DNA from: JAAYCI01 sp964370165
GTDB taxonomy: Bacteria; Bacillota; Clostridia; Oscillospirales; Ruminococcaceae
Length of the DNA: 64,000 nucleotides
Assembly: GCA_964370165.1 (NCBI GenBank)
Contig: CAYJIG010000005.1
Coordinates: 1 to 64,000, forward strand
Direction of reading: 5' to 3'
Shown: piece by piece, positions 43,738 to 52,668 of the stretch
Numbering within the stretch: position 1 is the stretch's first letter
Layout: each line of letters opens with the position of its first letter
The notes under the pieces: generated by a model
Told to the model about the DNA's origin: nothing
The model's database searches: none
What the model saw: only the letters and a program-made list of their open reading frames with translations
Program-made: the position numbers and the translations under genes

Positions 43738-44411
43738 GTGAAGAGCTGGAAAAAAGAATAGGGTATACCTTTGCCGATAAAGGCCTGCTTACCATGGCGC
43801 TGACACATACTTCGTATGCGAACGAGGCAAAGCATCGCCTGCCAAACAACGAAAGGCTGGAGTTTTTAGGCGATTCAGTGCTTAGCTTTGTGGTGGCAGA
43901 GTATTTGTTCACCACAGGCAAAAAACTTCCCGAAGGCGAGCTGACACGGCGCAGGGCGGCGCTGGTGTGCGAGTCGGCCTTGGCGGTGTTTGCAAAAGAG
44001 GCAGAACTGGGCAAGTACCTGCTTTTGGGTAAAGGCGAAGAAATGGGCGGCGGCAGGGCACGTGCGTCTATTTTGTCGGATGCGTTTGAGGCGCTGATTG
44101 CGGCGCTGTATCTCGATGGCGGGATTATGGCGGCAAAGGCGTTTATTTTGCCGTTTGTTGAAAAAGGCATGGCAAAAGGAGCAGACGAAGACTATAAAAC
44201 ACGCCTGCAAGAAGTGGTCCAGCAAAACCCTGAAGAGAATATCAGCTATGTGGTGACGGCCGAGGACGGCCCCGACCATAACAAGAATTTCACAGTACAG
44301 GTGAGGCTGAACTCCAACTGTGTAGGTGAAGGCAAAGGCCACAGCAAGAAAATTGCCGAACAGCAAGCGGCAAAGCAAGCGCTGGCGCTGATGGGTCTTA
44401 TCGAAGACTAA
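43734..44411 (+). CDS. rnc: Ribonuclease III
   Basis: A 225-residue double-strand-specific endoribonuclease for rRNA and mRNA processing. Catalytic signature NERLEFLGDSVLSFVVAEYL, second acidic cluster SDAFEALIAALYLDGG, and a C-terminal dsRNA-binding domain (YKTRLQEVVQQNPEENISY to KKIAEQQAAKQAL). Start overlaps the plsX stop. smc follows after 65 bp. Confidence 0.97.
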   Translation: MSEELEKRIGYTFADKGLLTMALTHTSYANEAKHRLPNNERLEFLGDSVLSFVVAEYLFTTGKKLPEGELTRRRAALVCESALAVFAKEAELGKYLLLGKGEEMGGGRARASILSDAFEALIAALYLDGGIMAAKAFILPFVEKGMAKGADEDYKTRLQEVVQQNPEENISYVVTAEDGPDHNKNFTVQVRLNSNCVGEGKGHSKKIAEQQAAKQALALMGLIED

Positions 44412-44476
44412 ACGGCATAGAACAGGCATTAAAAGCAAGTGATGGGTAAAATCCGGTAGTGTACCAAGGAGAATAT

Positions 44477-47400
44477 ATGTACTTAAAAGCATTGGAAATT
44501 CAAGGGTTCAAGTCTTTTCCCGACAAGACACGGGTGGCTTTTGACGAAGGAATAACTGCGGTTGTCGGGCCAAACGGTAGCGGCAAAAGTAATATTTCGG
44601 ATGCCATTCGTTGGGTAATGGGCGAAACCAGTGTGAAGCAGCTGCGTGGCGGCGGCAAGATGGAAGATGTTATTTTTGGCGGCACACAAAAACGTAATGC
44701 CATGGGGTATGCATCAGTGCATTTGATATTGGATAATGCAGACAGGCGCATTGATGTGCAGGCAGACGAAGTGGTGATAGGCCGTAAATATTATCGTAGC
44801 GGCGACAGTGAATACAGCGTGAACGGACAAAGTGTGCGTTTGCGGGATGTGTATGAGATGCTACTGGACACCGGCCTTGGCAGGGATGGATATTCTGTTA
44901 TTGGGCAAGGTAGAATCAACGAAATTGTAGATAATAAAAGCACAGAGCGCAGAGAAATATTCGAGGAAGCCTCGGGTATTGCTCGTTTTCGTTACCAGAA
45001 AAAAGACGCAGAAAGGCAGCTTTCTTCTGCCGAGGACAATCTTGTACGCCTGAGGGATATTTTAGGCGAGTTGCAAGACAGAGTAGGTCCGCTGGAAAAA
45101 GAAAGCAAAAAAGCCAAAAAGTTTTTGGAATACAGCGCCGACAAAAAAGCCCACGAGGTGACATTGTGGGTTGATACTGTGCATTCCACAAGAGAAAACC
45201 TGCGAACTCAGCAACGTAAAATAGAAATAATCGAAGCGGATTATACCGCAAAAGGTCGTGAAATTTCGGCGATAGAAGATGAAACAGAAGATATTCAAAA
45301 TGAAATCAACCGTGCGATGCTGATGATAGAACAGCAAAACGAGGCCATTGTCAGCGTGCAGGAAGAAATAGCCGAAGGGGAAACAAAAGTAGCTATTTTG
45401 AACCACACCATAGAACGCAACAAAAAAGACGCAGACGAGATGCGTATGGAAGTGGAAAAAAGCGGCGACACCACAGGCGAGATGGAGTCTGAAATAGCCC
45501 TTCAGAAAGCTGATATTGAAAGAGCGGAAAAAGCACTTGAGGCCACAAACGAGAAAATAAGTGTTTTGGAAGAAGAAATAGCAGAGATACAAAAGAAAAG
45601 CTTGGAAGGCGGCCGTCGTAGGGATATACTGCAGGCACATTTGGCCGAAATGACCGACGGAATAACCGCGCTGAAAGTGACACAAGCAGCGGCGGCATCT
45701 ACATCGCAATCGGCGAAAATACGCCTTTCAGAACAAAGCGGTATACTGCAAAACCTGCAAATAGACCTGGAAGAAAGGCAAAAACAAAAAGAAGATATCC
45801 AAGGCTTTTTAGACGATACAATGGAAACGCTAACAAGGCTTGAGAATATCAAAGGCGGCCTTGAGATGAAACTGGCCGCCAGACAAAAAGCACTGTCCGA
45901 GGCCGACGCCGAAGAACGCGACGTGGTGCGCAAGGCTGAAAATGCCCAGCAGCGCATTGTTATGTTGCAAGATTTAGAACGTAGTCTTGATGGTTTTTCT
46001 CACAGCGTAAAAGAAGTGGTGAAGGCAGGTCGGGCAGGCAAACTTCGTGGAGTGATAGGCCCGGTGTCCACGATATTATCGGTGCAAAGCGGGTATGAGA
46101 TAGCGCTGGAGACGGCGCTTGGATTTGGCATGCAAAACATCGTGGTGAACAGCCAGTCAGATGCAAAAGCTGCCATGGCGTTTTTGAAACAGACAAACGG
46201 CGGCAGGGCCACGTTTTTACCGCTGGACACAGTGCAACCACGTCGCATGGATGCATCAAAGCTACCACAAGGTGCCACAAGCGCACAAAAGCTGGTGAAG
46301 TATGACGCAAAGTATGAAAATGTGGCGTCGTCACTACTTGCAAATATTGTGGTGGTGGAGGAGATAAACGAGGCCTCACATGTGGCAAAACAGCTGGGCT
46401 ACCGAAACAGAGTGGTGACAAGAGACGGGCAAGTGATAAACGCGGGTGGTTCCTTCACAGGCGGTTCGGTGTCACGCACAGCAGGCCTTTTCAGTCGCAA
46501 GCAAGAAATAGAAGAGCTTGCGGCAAAGCTGGCACAGCTACAAGGCAAAAAAGATGCTGCGATGGAGCAAACAGATAAAATAAAGGCTGAAGTGGACGCT
46601 ATATCGGCGGAACTGGTGGCGACGAACAGCGAGGCTGTGGTAGCCGGTGGAGATAAAATCAGATGCGAGACTGAACTGGTTAAGATAGACCAGAGCATTG
46701 CAGAGCTGAAAAGCAGGGAAAAGGCGATAGCACAAGACGAAGAAGCGCTGAAAGAACAAATAGCAAAAGCAAGCGCAGAGCATAAGTTATCTACGGCAGA
46801 GCAAGAAAGCCTTGCTCAAAAAATAGACACTATGACAAAAGAGCTGTTGGGCATTGCCGGCGAAGATGATGGATTTTTAGCTACCCGTGAGCGACTGAAC
46901 CAAGAGCTGGGAAGTTTGCGTCTTGCGGCGCTTGGGCATAAAAACGATGCCCAGCTACATCGTCAGCGTATTGAAACACTAAAAAGCCAAACAGGAGAAA
47001 GCCTAGCGAGGACAGAAGCACTAAAAGCTAACATAAGCCGCTTGATTTCTGAAAACGAAGGCAGTGAGAACGAAATTATAGCTTTGCAAGAGAGCAAAGA
47101 AAAGCTGAAAGAGAAAGTGGCGCAGGCTCAAGCAGACATAGAAAGCTTGCGAGCTTCGCGCATGGAGAAAGAAAGCAGTATCAAAGACCAGACAATGCGT
47201 GAGCGCACTATTCGTGACGAAAGAGAGGCACTGGGTCGTGAAATCGGCACATTGACAGAGCAGAAAAACACCATTGAAAGCCGATATGACACCACAATGA
47301 GCCAGTTGTGGGAAGAATATGAGCTAACATTACCCGAGGCCGAGGCTATCTGCATTGAGTTCACCACGGCGGCAGATTTAAACCGTCGCGTGAGGGAACT

Positions 47401-48037
47401 GCGTGGGAAGATAAGAGCGCTTGGTAATGTGAACGTGGGCGCTATCGAGGAGTATGCCGAGGTTAGCGAGCGGTATACATTCTTAACGGCGCAAGTAGGA
47501 GACGTGGAGGCCAGCAAGCTGTCGCTTGAAAAGATGATAGCGGAGCTTTCGGCAGAGATGACGGCCATGTTCAGTCAAAGTTTTGTGGAAATAAATAAAA
47601 ACTTTGCACGGATATTTACCGAGCTTTTTGGTGGTGGCACGGCGAATTTGTCGCTTTCAAATCCGGAAGATGTGCTGGAAAGCGGCATAGATATAGAAGT
47701 GGCACCGCCGGGAAAAATCATAAAAAATCTCACAGCGCTGTCGGGTGGCGAGCGAGCGCTGGTGGCCATTTGCATATACTTTGCCATATTAGGCGTGAAC
47801 CCGGCGCCGTTCTGCGTGCTTGACGAAATAGAAGCCGCGCTGGACGACAGCAACGTGGTGCGTTTTGCGCAATATCTGCGCAGGGTAAGCAACAACACCC
47901 AGTTCATCGTTATAACACACAGGCGTGGTAGTATGGAAGAAGCGGATGTACTGTATGGTGTAACTATGCAGGAAGACGGTGTTTCGAAACTGCTTCGTTT
48001 GCAGGTTGGGGACGTGGACCCAAGCCTTGTACAATAA
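44477..48037 (+). CDS. smc: Chromosome segregation protein SMC
   Basis: A 1186-residue condensin ATPase. Walker A GPNGSGKSNISDAIRWVMG near the N terminus, a long coiled coil (about 165-500), hinge domain (about 515-640, GVIGPVSTILSV to SFTGGSVSRT), a return coiled coil, and the C-terminal signature ALSGGERALVAICIYFAIL with Walker B FCVLDEIEAALDD. The ATG at 44477 after CAAGGAG is chosen over a GTG at 44459. The ScpA/ScpB partners are not in the window. Confidence 0.97.
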   Translation: MYLKALEIQGFKSFPDKTRVAFDEGITAVVGPNGSGKSNISDAIRWVMGETSVKQLRGGGKMEDVIFGGTQKRNAMGYASVHLILDNADRRIDVQADEVVIGRKYYRSGDSEYSVNGQSVRLRDVYEMLLDTGLGRDGYSVIGQGRINEIVDNKSTERREIFEEASGIARFRYQKKDAERQLSSAEDNLVRLRDILGELQDRVGPLEKESKKAKKFLEYSADKKAHEVTLWVDTVHSTRENLRTQQRKIEIIEADYTAKGREISAIEDETEDIQNEINRAMLMIEQQNEAIVSVQEEIAEGETKVAILNHTIERNKKDADEMRMEVEKSGDTTGEMESEIALQKADIERAEKALEATNEKISVLEEEIAEIQKKSLEGGRRRDILQAHLAEMTDGITALKVTQAAAASTSQSAKIRLSEQSGILQNLQIDLEERQKQKEDIQGFLDDTMETLTRLENIKGGLEMKLAARQKALSEADAEERDVVRKAENAQQRIVMLQDLERSLDGFSHSVKEVVKAGRAGKLRGVIGPVSTILSVQSGYEIALETALGFGMQNIVVNSQSDAKAAMAFLKQTNGGRATFLPLDTVQPRRMDASKLPQGATSAQKLVKYDAKYENVASSLLANIVVVEEINEASHVAKQLGYRNRVVTRDGQVINAGGSFTGGSVSRTAGLFSRKQEIEELAAKLAQLQGKKDAAMEQTDKIKAEVDAISAELVATNSEAVVAGGDKIRCETELVKIDQSIAELKSREKAIAQDEEALKEQIAKASAEHKLSTAEQESLAQKIDTMTKELLGIAGEDDGFLATRERLNQELGSLRLAALGHKNDAQLHRQRIETLKSQTGESLARTEALKANISRLISENEGSENEIIALQESKEKLKEKVAQAQADIESLRASRMEKESSIKDQTMRERTIRDEREALGREIGTLTEQKNTIESRYDTTMSQLWEEYELTLPEAEAICIEFTTAADLNRRVRELRGKIRALGNVNVGAIEEYAEVSERYTFLTAQVGDVEASKLSLEKMIAELSAEMTAMFSQSFVEINKNFARIFTELFGGGTANLSLSNPEDVLESGIDIEVAPPGKIIKNLTALSGGERALVAICIYFAILGVNPAPFCVLDEIEAALDDSNVVRFAQYLRRVSNNTQFIVITHRRGSMEEADVLYGVTMQEDGVSKLLRLQVGDVDPSLVQ

Positions 48038-48086
48038 GAGAAAAATGTGTAAAGTGCGAATTTTGTATGTGAAAGTCTTTTTATTG

Positions 48087-48095
48087 TGATATACT
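48087..48095 (+). promoter_or_regulatory. Extended -10 promoter upstream of ftsY
   Basis: TGATATACT, an extended -10 element, lies 63 bp before the ftsY start in the 121-bp gap after smc. A TTGTAT at 48063-48068 is too far away (21 bp) to be a good -35. Confidence 0.5.
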
Positions 48096-48158
48096 GATAA
48101 GAAGAGAAGTTTTTTTGAAATGTTTTGTAAAAGTAATAGGGTTCAAAGGAGTATATAG

Positions 48159-49073
48159 ATGGGTTTTTTTGAAAAACTGGGCGTGGGCCTGAAAAAAACA
48201 AGGGATTCGATCTTTGGCTCGATTAGTCAAATCATGGGCATAGGGGAAATTGACGACGAGCTTTATGAAGATTTGGAAGATCAGCTTATCATGGCGGACG
48301 TGGGCGCGGATGTTGCAGACGGTCTGGTTTCGGCCTTGAAAAAGCAGGTACGTGAAAGGGGTCTTACCACAGGCGAGGAAGCTCTTGGTGCTTTGAAAGA
48401 GATAGTAGAAGAGCGCCTGAAAGCCGATACCGAGATGCAGTTTGACAAAAAACCTACCGTGATTTTAGTTATCGGCGTAAACGGTGTAGGAAAAACAACG
48501 TCTATTGCAAAACTGGCAAATTACTATAAAGAACAAGGCAAGAAAGTGATGCTGGCGGCAGGCGACACATTCCGTGCCGCGGCGGTGGAGCAACTGGGCG
48601 TTTGGGCGCAAAGGGTGGATGTGCCTATGGTGCGCCATCAAGACGGGGCAGACCCCGCAGCAGTAATATTTGACGCCGTGCAAAGTGCCGCGGCAAAAGG
48701 GTACGATATTGTACTTTGCGACACAGCGGGGCGCCTGCATAACAAAAAGAACCTTATGGATGAATTGTCAAAAATCAGCCGAGTGGTTCAAAAAGCCGAA
48801 GCGGGTGCCGGGATAGAAACCTTATTAGTACTGGACGCCGTGACCGGACAAAACGCCATTTCACAAGCAAAAGAGTTTATTGACGCGGCAGGCGCTACCG
48901 GTATTGTGCTGACGAAATTGGACGGCACCGCAAAAGGTGGCGCTGTCATAAGCATAAAAGAAAAGCTGGGCCTACCCGTGAGGTTTGTGGGTGTGGGCGA
49001 AGGTATGGATGATTTATTATTATTCGATGCACAAGCTTTTGTGGAAGCTTTATTTTTACAGGAGGATGACTAA
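48159..49073 (+). CDS. ftsY: Signal recognition particle receptor FtsY
   Basis: A 304-residue SRP GTPase that docks ribosome-SRP complexes at the membrane. It consists of just the NG domains (FGSISQIMGIGEIDDELYED; P-loop GVNGVGKTTSIAKLA; DTAGRLHNKKNLMDEL; LTKLDGTAKGG), without the long acidic A domain of E. coli, as is usual in Gram-positives. AAAGGAG precedes the ATG. It abuts rdgB with no gap. Confidence 0.97.
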   Translation: MGFFEKLGVGLKKTRDSIFGSISQIMGIGEIDDELYEDLEDQLIMADVGADVADGLVSALKKQVRERGLTTGEEALGALKEIVEERLKADTEMQFDKKPTVILVIGVNGVGKTTSIAKLANYYKEQGKKVMLAAGDTFRAAAVEQLGVWAQRVDVPMVRHQDGADPAAVIFDAVQSAAAKGYDIVLCDTAGRLHNKKNLMDELSKISRVVQKAEAGAGIETLLVLDAVTGQNAISQAKEFIDAAGATGIVLTKLDGTAKGGAVISIKEKLGLPVRFVGVGEGMDDLLLFDAQAFVEALFLQEDD

Positions 49074-49697
49074 ATGGCACAAAGAGTAATATTGGCGACA
49101 AATAACAGAAAAAAACTGGCAGAGATGACACGCTTGTTTGAAGGAAAAGGGTATGAAGTTGTCAGTATGGGCGAGGTGGGCGTGGATAAACTTCCGCCTG
49201 AAAACGGTGAAACTTTTGCCGAAAATGCAAAAATCAAAGCTGTTGCGGCCGCTAGAGTATCGGGCGAAATCGCTGTGGGTGATGATTCCGGGCTTTGTGT
49301 GGATGCGCTGAATGGTGCGCCGGGCATTTTCAGTGCACGGTTTGCGGGCGAGCCCACCGACGACGATGCCAATAATGAAAAGCTGGTAAAAATGCTTTCA
49401 CGGGTGCCGTATGCAAAACGTGGTGCGAAGATGGTGTGTTCTTTGGTGGTGGCGGCGCCAAACGGTGACTGCGTAGAAGTAAGCGGCGAGTGCGAAGGAA
49501 TGATAGGTTTTTCCATAGACGGTGACAACGGGTTTGGGTATGATCCTTTGTTTTACGTAAACCAAAGAAGTTTTGCCGCATTGGAAGACGAAGAAAAAGA
49601 TATGATAAGCCACAGAAGCAAAGCGGTGGCAGAACTACTGAAAATATTACCGGACTTTTTTGCAAAGCATAATAATTCGGGGCAAGATGGTCAGTAG
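49074..49697 (+). CDS. rdgB: dITP/XTP pyrophosphatase (RdgB/HAM1)
   Basis: A 207-residue house-cleaning enzyme that hydrolyses dITP, ITP and XTP to monophosphates. Signature ILATNNRKKLAEM, GDDSGLCVDALNGAPGIFSA, GFGYDPLFY and ISHRSKA. Its Shine-Dalgarno (AGGAGG) lies inside the end of ftsY and its ATG follows that stop directly. Confidence 0.96.
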   Translation: MAQRVILATNNRKKLAEMTRLFEGKGYEVVSMGEVGVDKLPPENGETFAENAKIKAVAAARVSGEIAVGDDSGLCVDALNGAPGIFSARFAGEPTDDDANNEKLVKMLSRVPYAKRGAKMVCSLVVAAPNGDCVEVSGECEGMIGFSIDGDNGFGYDPLFYVNQRSFAALEDEEKDMISHRSKAVAELLKILPDFFAKHNNSGQDGQ

Positions 49698-49715
49698 CCA
49701 ATATGAAAGGATAAT

Positions 49716-50024
49716 ATGAAACTAACAAGTAAACAACGCGCGGCTTTGCGCAAAGAGGCAAACGGTATTGTGCCGGTATTTCAAATAGGAAAAGGCGGTA
49801 TCGACGCACCTTTGGTGCAAGCTAGCATAGATTGTTTGGCAAAACGCGAGCTGATTAAAATAAAATTGCTGGAGACATGCCCGGTAGATGCACGCACAGC
49901 GGCAAATATTTTAGCCGGGGAGTGCAAGGCCGAGGTGGTTCAGGTGATAGGCAGAGTATTTGTTTTATTCCTCAGAAAGAAAAAAGATTCTGAATTTCGT
50001 GAGATATTAAAAAATGCAAAATAG
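49716..50024 (+). CDS. yhbY: YhbY/CRS1-CRM family RNA-binding protein
   Basis: A 102-residue single-CRM-domain protein associated with pre-50S ribosomal particles. LTSKQRAALRKEANGIVPVF, QIGKGGI (GxxG-type loop) and ELIKIKLLE are family features. It overlaps nadD by 11 bp. Confidence 0.93.
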   Translation: MKLTSKQRAALRKEANGIVPVFQIGKGGIDAPLVQASIDCLAKRELIKIKLLETCPVDARTAANILAGECKAEVVQVIGRVFVLFLRKKKDSEFREILKNAK

Positions 50025-50613
50025 AAAGACGCTGATATTTGGCGGAAGTTTTGATCCACCGCATATAGGCCACATAAACCTTTTAAAAAGTGCAGTGGAG
50101 ATTGTAAATCCCAATGAAGTGATGGTGATACCCTCGGGGATGTCTCCGCACAAAAAAACCAGCGAGACTGACTGGCATGTGCGCAGCGAAATGTGTGAGT
50201 GTTTTTACGATGTTTTCCCAAAGCTGACTATCAGCGATATTGAAAACAAGCGTAGTGGAAAAAGCTATACACACGACACGATATGCACTTTGAAAGAAAC
50301 ATATCCTGACAATGAATGGTATTTGTGTATAGGTGAGGATATGCTGGAAAGTTTTGTCACATGGCATCGATGGCAAGAAGTGCTTTCGATGGCAACTTTG
50401 GTGGTGATGCGTCGCACAAAAGGTGATAAAGACTTGACGGACGCATTGGAAACGTTGAAAAAAGCAGGTGGCAAGGTACAACTTGCACAAGGTGCAGTGG
50501 TGCCGGCCTCGTCCAGTAACATCAGAAACATGGTGGCAAACGGCGAGGATATAAGTGGCTTGGTTTCACCGATAGTGGAGGCAGTTATCCGTAAACATTG
50601 TTTATATCTGTAG
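50014..50613 (+). CDS. nadD: Nicotinate-nucleotide adenylyltransferase
   Basis: A 199-residue nucleotidyltransferase that adenylates nicotinate mononucleotide in NAD synthesis. Motifs IFGGSFDPPHIGHINLL (GxFDPxHxGH) and the C-terminal SSSNIRNMV (ISSTxIR class). It overlaps the end of yhbY and precedes yqeK, the standard Firmicute order. Confidence 0.96.
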   Translation: MQNRKTLIFGGSFDPPHIGHINLLKSAVEIVNPNEVMVIPSGMSPHKKTSETDWHVRSEMCECFYDVFPKLTISDIENKRSGKSYTHDTICTLKETYPDNEWYLCIGEDMLESFVTWHRWQEVLSMATLVVMRRTKGDKDLTDALETLKKAGGKVQLAQGAVVPASSSNIRNMVANGEDISGLVSPIVEAVIRKHCLYL

Positions 50614-50636
50614 TGTTCTGCAGGAGGGATGCGCCA

Positions 50637-51206
50637 ATGACGATGTATGAAGCACAGCAATGCGCAAGGAAGAATTTATCGCAAAAACGGTATTTACACA
50701 CACAAAATGTGGCAGATTGTGCTCGGAAGTTGGCGATACGATGGGGTGCAGACCCTGAAAGAACAGAGATGGCTGCGTGGCTGCACGACATAATGAAAGA
50801 AATGAACAGAGAAGACTTGTTGCGAATTTTACATCAAGATGATATAATAGCTGGGTCAACCCAGGAGCGGCCGCTACCTGTGTGGCATGGCACATGTGCG
50901 GCTATTTATGCAAAGCATACGCTGGGCATATGTGACGAAGAAATGCTTTCTGCTATTTCTTGCCACACCACAGGCAAAGCCGATATGACAACACTGGAAA
51001 AAGTGGTTTTTTTAGCGGATGCAATCAGCGCCGAGCGTGACTATAGCGGCGTGGAAGAACTTAGAAAACTGGCGATGAAGAACCTTGATATGGCGGTGGT
51101 GGAAATCATGAAGGAAAATATCCGCCATTTGCAAAGAAAAGGCAAAGAACTTGATAACGATACTATAGATGCACTTTCTTATTTGGAAAAAGAACTGAAA
51201 TTGTAG
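50637..51206 (+). CDS. yqeK: HD-domain hydrolase YqeK (diadenosine tetraphosphatase type)
   Basis: A 189-residue HD phosphohydrolase; characterised YqeK proteins cleave Ap4A symmetrically. Metal-binding residues appear in YLHTQNVADCA, AAWLHDIMKEM, ISCHTTGKADM and VFLADAISAERDY. The frame opens at 50598, but ATG 50637 follows AGGAGG by nine bases and matches family N termini. It follows nadD closely. Confidence 0.92.
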   Translation: MTMYEAQQCARKNLSQKRYLHTQNVADCARKLAIRWGADPERTEMAAWLHDIMKEMNREDLLRILHQDDIIAGSTQERPLPVWHGTCAAIYAKHTLGICDEEMLSAISCHTTGKADMTTLEKVVFLADAISAERDYSGVEELRKLAMKNLDMAVVEIMKENIRHLQRKGKELDNDTIDALSYLEKELKL

Positions 51207-51236
51207 TAATGCACTATTAATCCGGAGGAAGTTATT

Positions 51237-52661
51237 TTGAAGCAGGTAAACCGGGATAATTCTATGGAAGAACAAGTGGTTTTATTGCAAGATGCCATGG
51301 AAGAAAACCCAAATGAAAGAAAAAATAAGCCCAGTATTCCGGGCTACAAAAGGCAAGCTATGCCGCTCAATCGTAATGCACATAAAACAGAAAAACCCAT
51401 ACCCAGCGTGCAGGGTGATTATACCGGTAAGTCGCAACCTGAAAATAAAGAAGATGATATGATGAATAAAGAAACTGTGCAAAAACCAAAAGCAGAAGAA
51501 CACACACAAGAGAATTATTCACCGCCACCACCCAAAAAGAAAAGACGTGGCCTGAAAATAGCTCTGATATCTTTGCTTGTGGTGATAGCTATTTTGGTAG
51601 GCACTGTTTTATTTATTGTGCAGTGGGCCAGTAGTGAACTGTTTGAAAGTGACGATGTGTGGTCCGGTAGCGTGATAGAAGAAATCCAAACAGAGGCTTT
51701 GCCGGAATATACAGGCAAAGGAATTGTGGCGGGTCTTGTGTGTGGTATAGCGTACGATAACGAAGACGCCGACGGATACACATCGGATGAAAAAATCGGC
51801 AACACCGACATGATTATGTATGTGATGTTTGACACGGTGAATAACACCATCAACATCTTACAACTGCCACGCGACACTTACATTGGCGAGGATATAGAGT
51901 CCGGCCCATACCAGAAAATAAACGGTGTGTATGTCTCGGCAGAAGATCCCACAAAGCGGATGGAAGCCTTGGCCACCACCATTTACGACCAGCTGAAACT
52001 GCCGGTAGACTTTTATGTGAAGCTTGATCTTGATTCCATGAAAGCGCTGGTAGACCATATGGGTAGGTTGGATGTGTTTTTAACACAAGATGTGGTTGAT
52101 CCTGAAAACCCTGAAAACGTGCTTAGTGCCGGCTGGCAAAGCCTTACAGGCACGGATGTGGAGTTTGTGGTAAGAAACCGCAACTATCCAAACAGCGATA
52201 TCACTAGAATGCAAATGCAAATGAGCATTTATTCGGCGCTGTTCCGTGAGTTTAAAGAACTTACACCTACAGACCTTATGATGTGGATGAGAATACTTCT
52301 TTACTATATAGATGTAGGTGGCTTTGACGATGACATCATGCAAGTGGCGGCGTTGGCTATTGACCTTTTGGAAGTTGAAAGCTCGGATGTAGCAATAATA
52401 AGGCCGGCATATGGCGGCAGCCAAGACCCACGCGGCGATGGCCAAGATTATATTTACTTACTGCCACAAGAAACAGCAGATGTTTTAAACGAATATTTCC
52501 GCCCGGATGGGCATATTGTGCCGGTGGAAGAGCTGGACATTCACACATTCCCAACAGCAGAATATGGCACAGCTCCCAGCAGTATAACCACCATAGGCGA
52601 TATGCAAAACGTGGAAGGCGAGGCACCACCGGATCCGACACCGCCTTCCGAAGTGCAATAG
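51237..52661 (+). CDS. LytR-CpsA-Psr family protein, copy 1
   Basis: A 474-residue membrane-anchored LCP protein; the family transfers teichoic acids or other glycopolymers from undecaprenyl carriers to peptidoglycan. A long polar cytoplasmic N terminus (1-100) is followed by a KKKRRGLK stop-transfer and a membrane helix (about 105-130), then the outside LCP core: NTDMIMYVMFDTVNNT, ILQLPRDTYIG (the conserved Arg-Asp), YQKINGVYV and VEFVVRNRNYPNSDITRMQMQ. The start is a TTG eight bases after GGAGG. A second LCP gene follows after 7 bp. Confidence 0.88.
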   Translation: MKQVNRDNSMEEQVVLLQDAMEENPNERKNKPSIPGYKRQAMPLNRNAHKTEKPIPSVQGDYTGKSQPENKEDDMMNKETVQKPKAEEHTQENYSPPPPKKKRRGLKIALISLLVVIAILVGTVLFIVQWASSELFESDDVWSGSVIEEIQTEALPEYTGKGIVAGLVCGIAYDNEDADGYTSDEKIGNTDMIMYVMFDTVNNTINILQLPRDTYIGEDIESGPYQKINGVYVSAEDPTKRMEALATTIYDQLKLPVDFYVKLDLDSMKALVDHMGRLDVFLTQDVVDPENPENVLSAGWQSLTGTDVEFVVRNRNYPNSDITRMQMQMSIYSALFREFKELTPTDLMMWMRILLYYIDVGGFDDDIMQVAALAIDLLEVESSDVAIIRPAYGGSQDPRGDGQDYIYLLPQETADVLNEYFRPDGHIVPVEELDIHTFPTAEYGTAPSSITTIGDMQNVEGEAPPDPTPPSEVQ

Positions 52662-52668
52662 GTGTAAT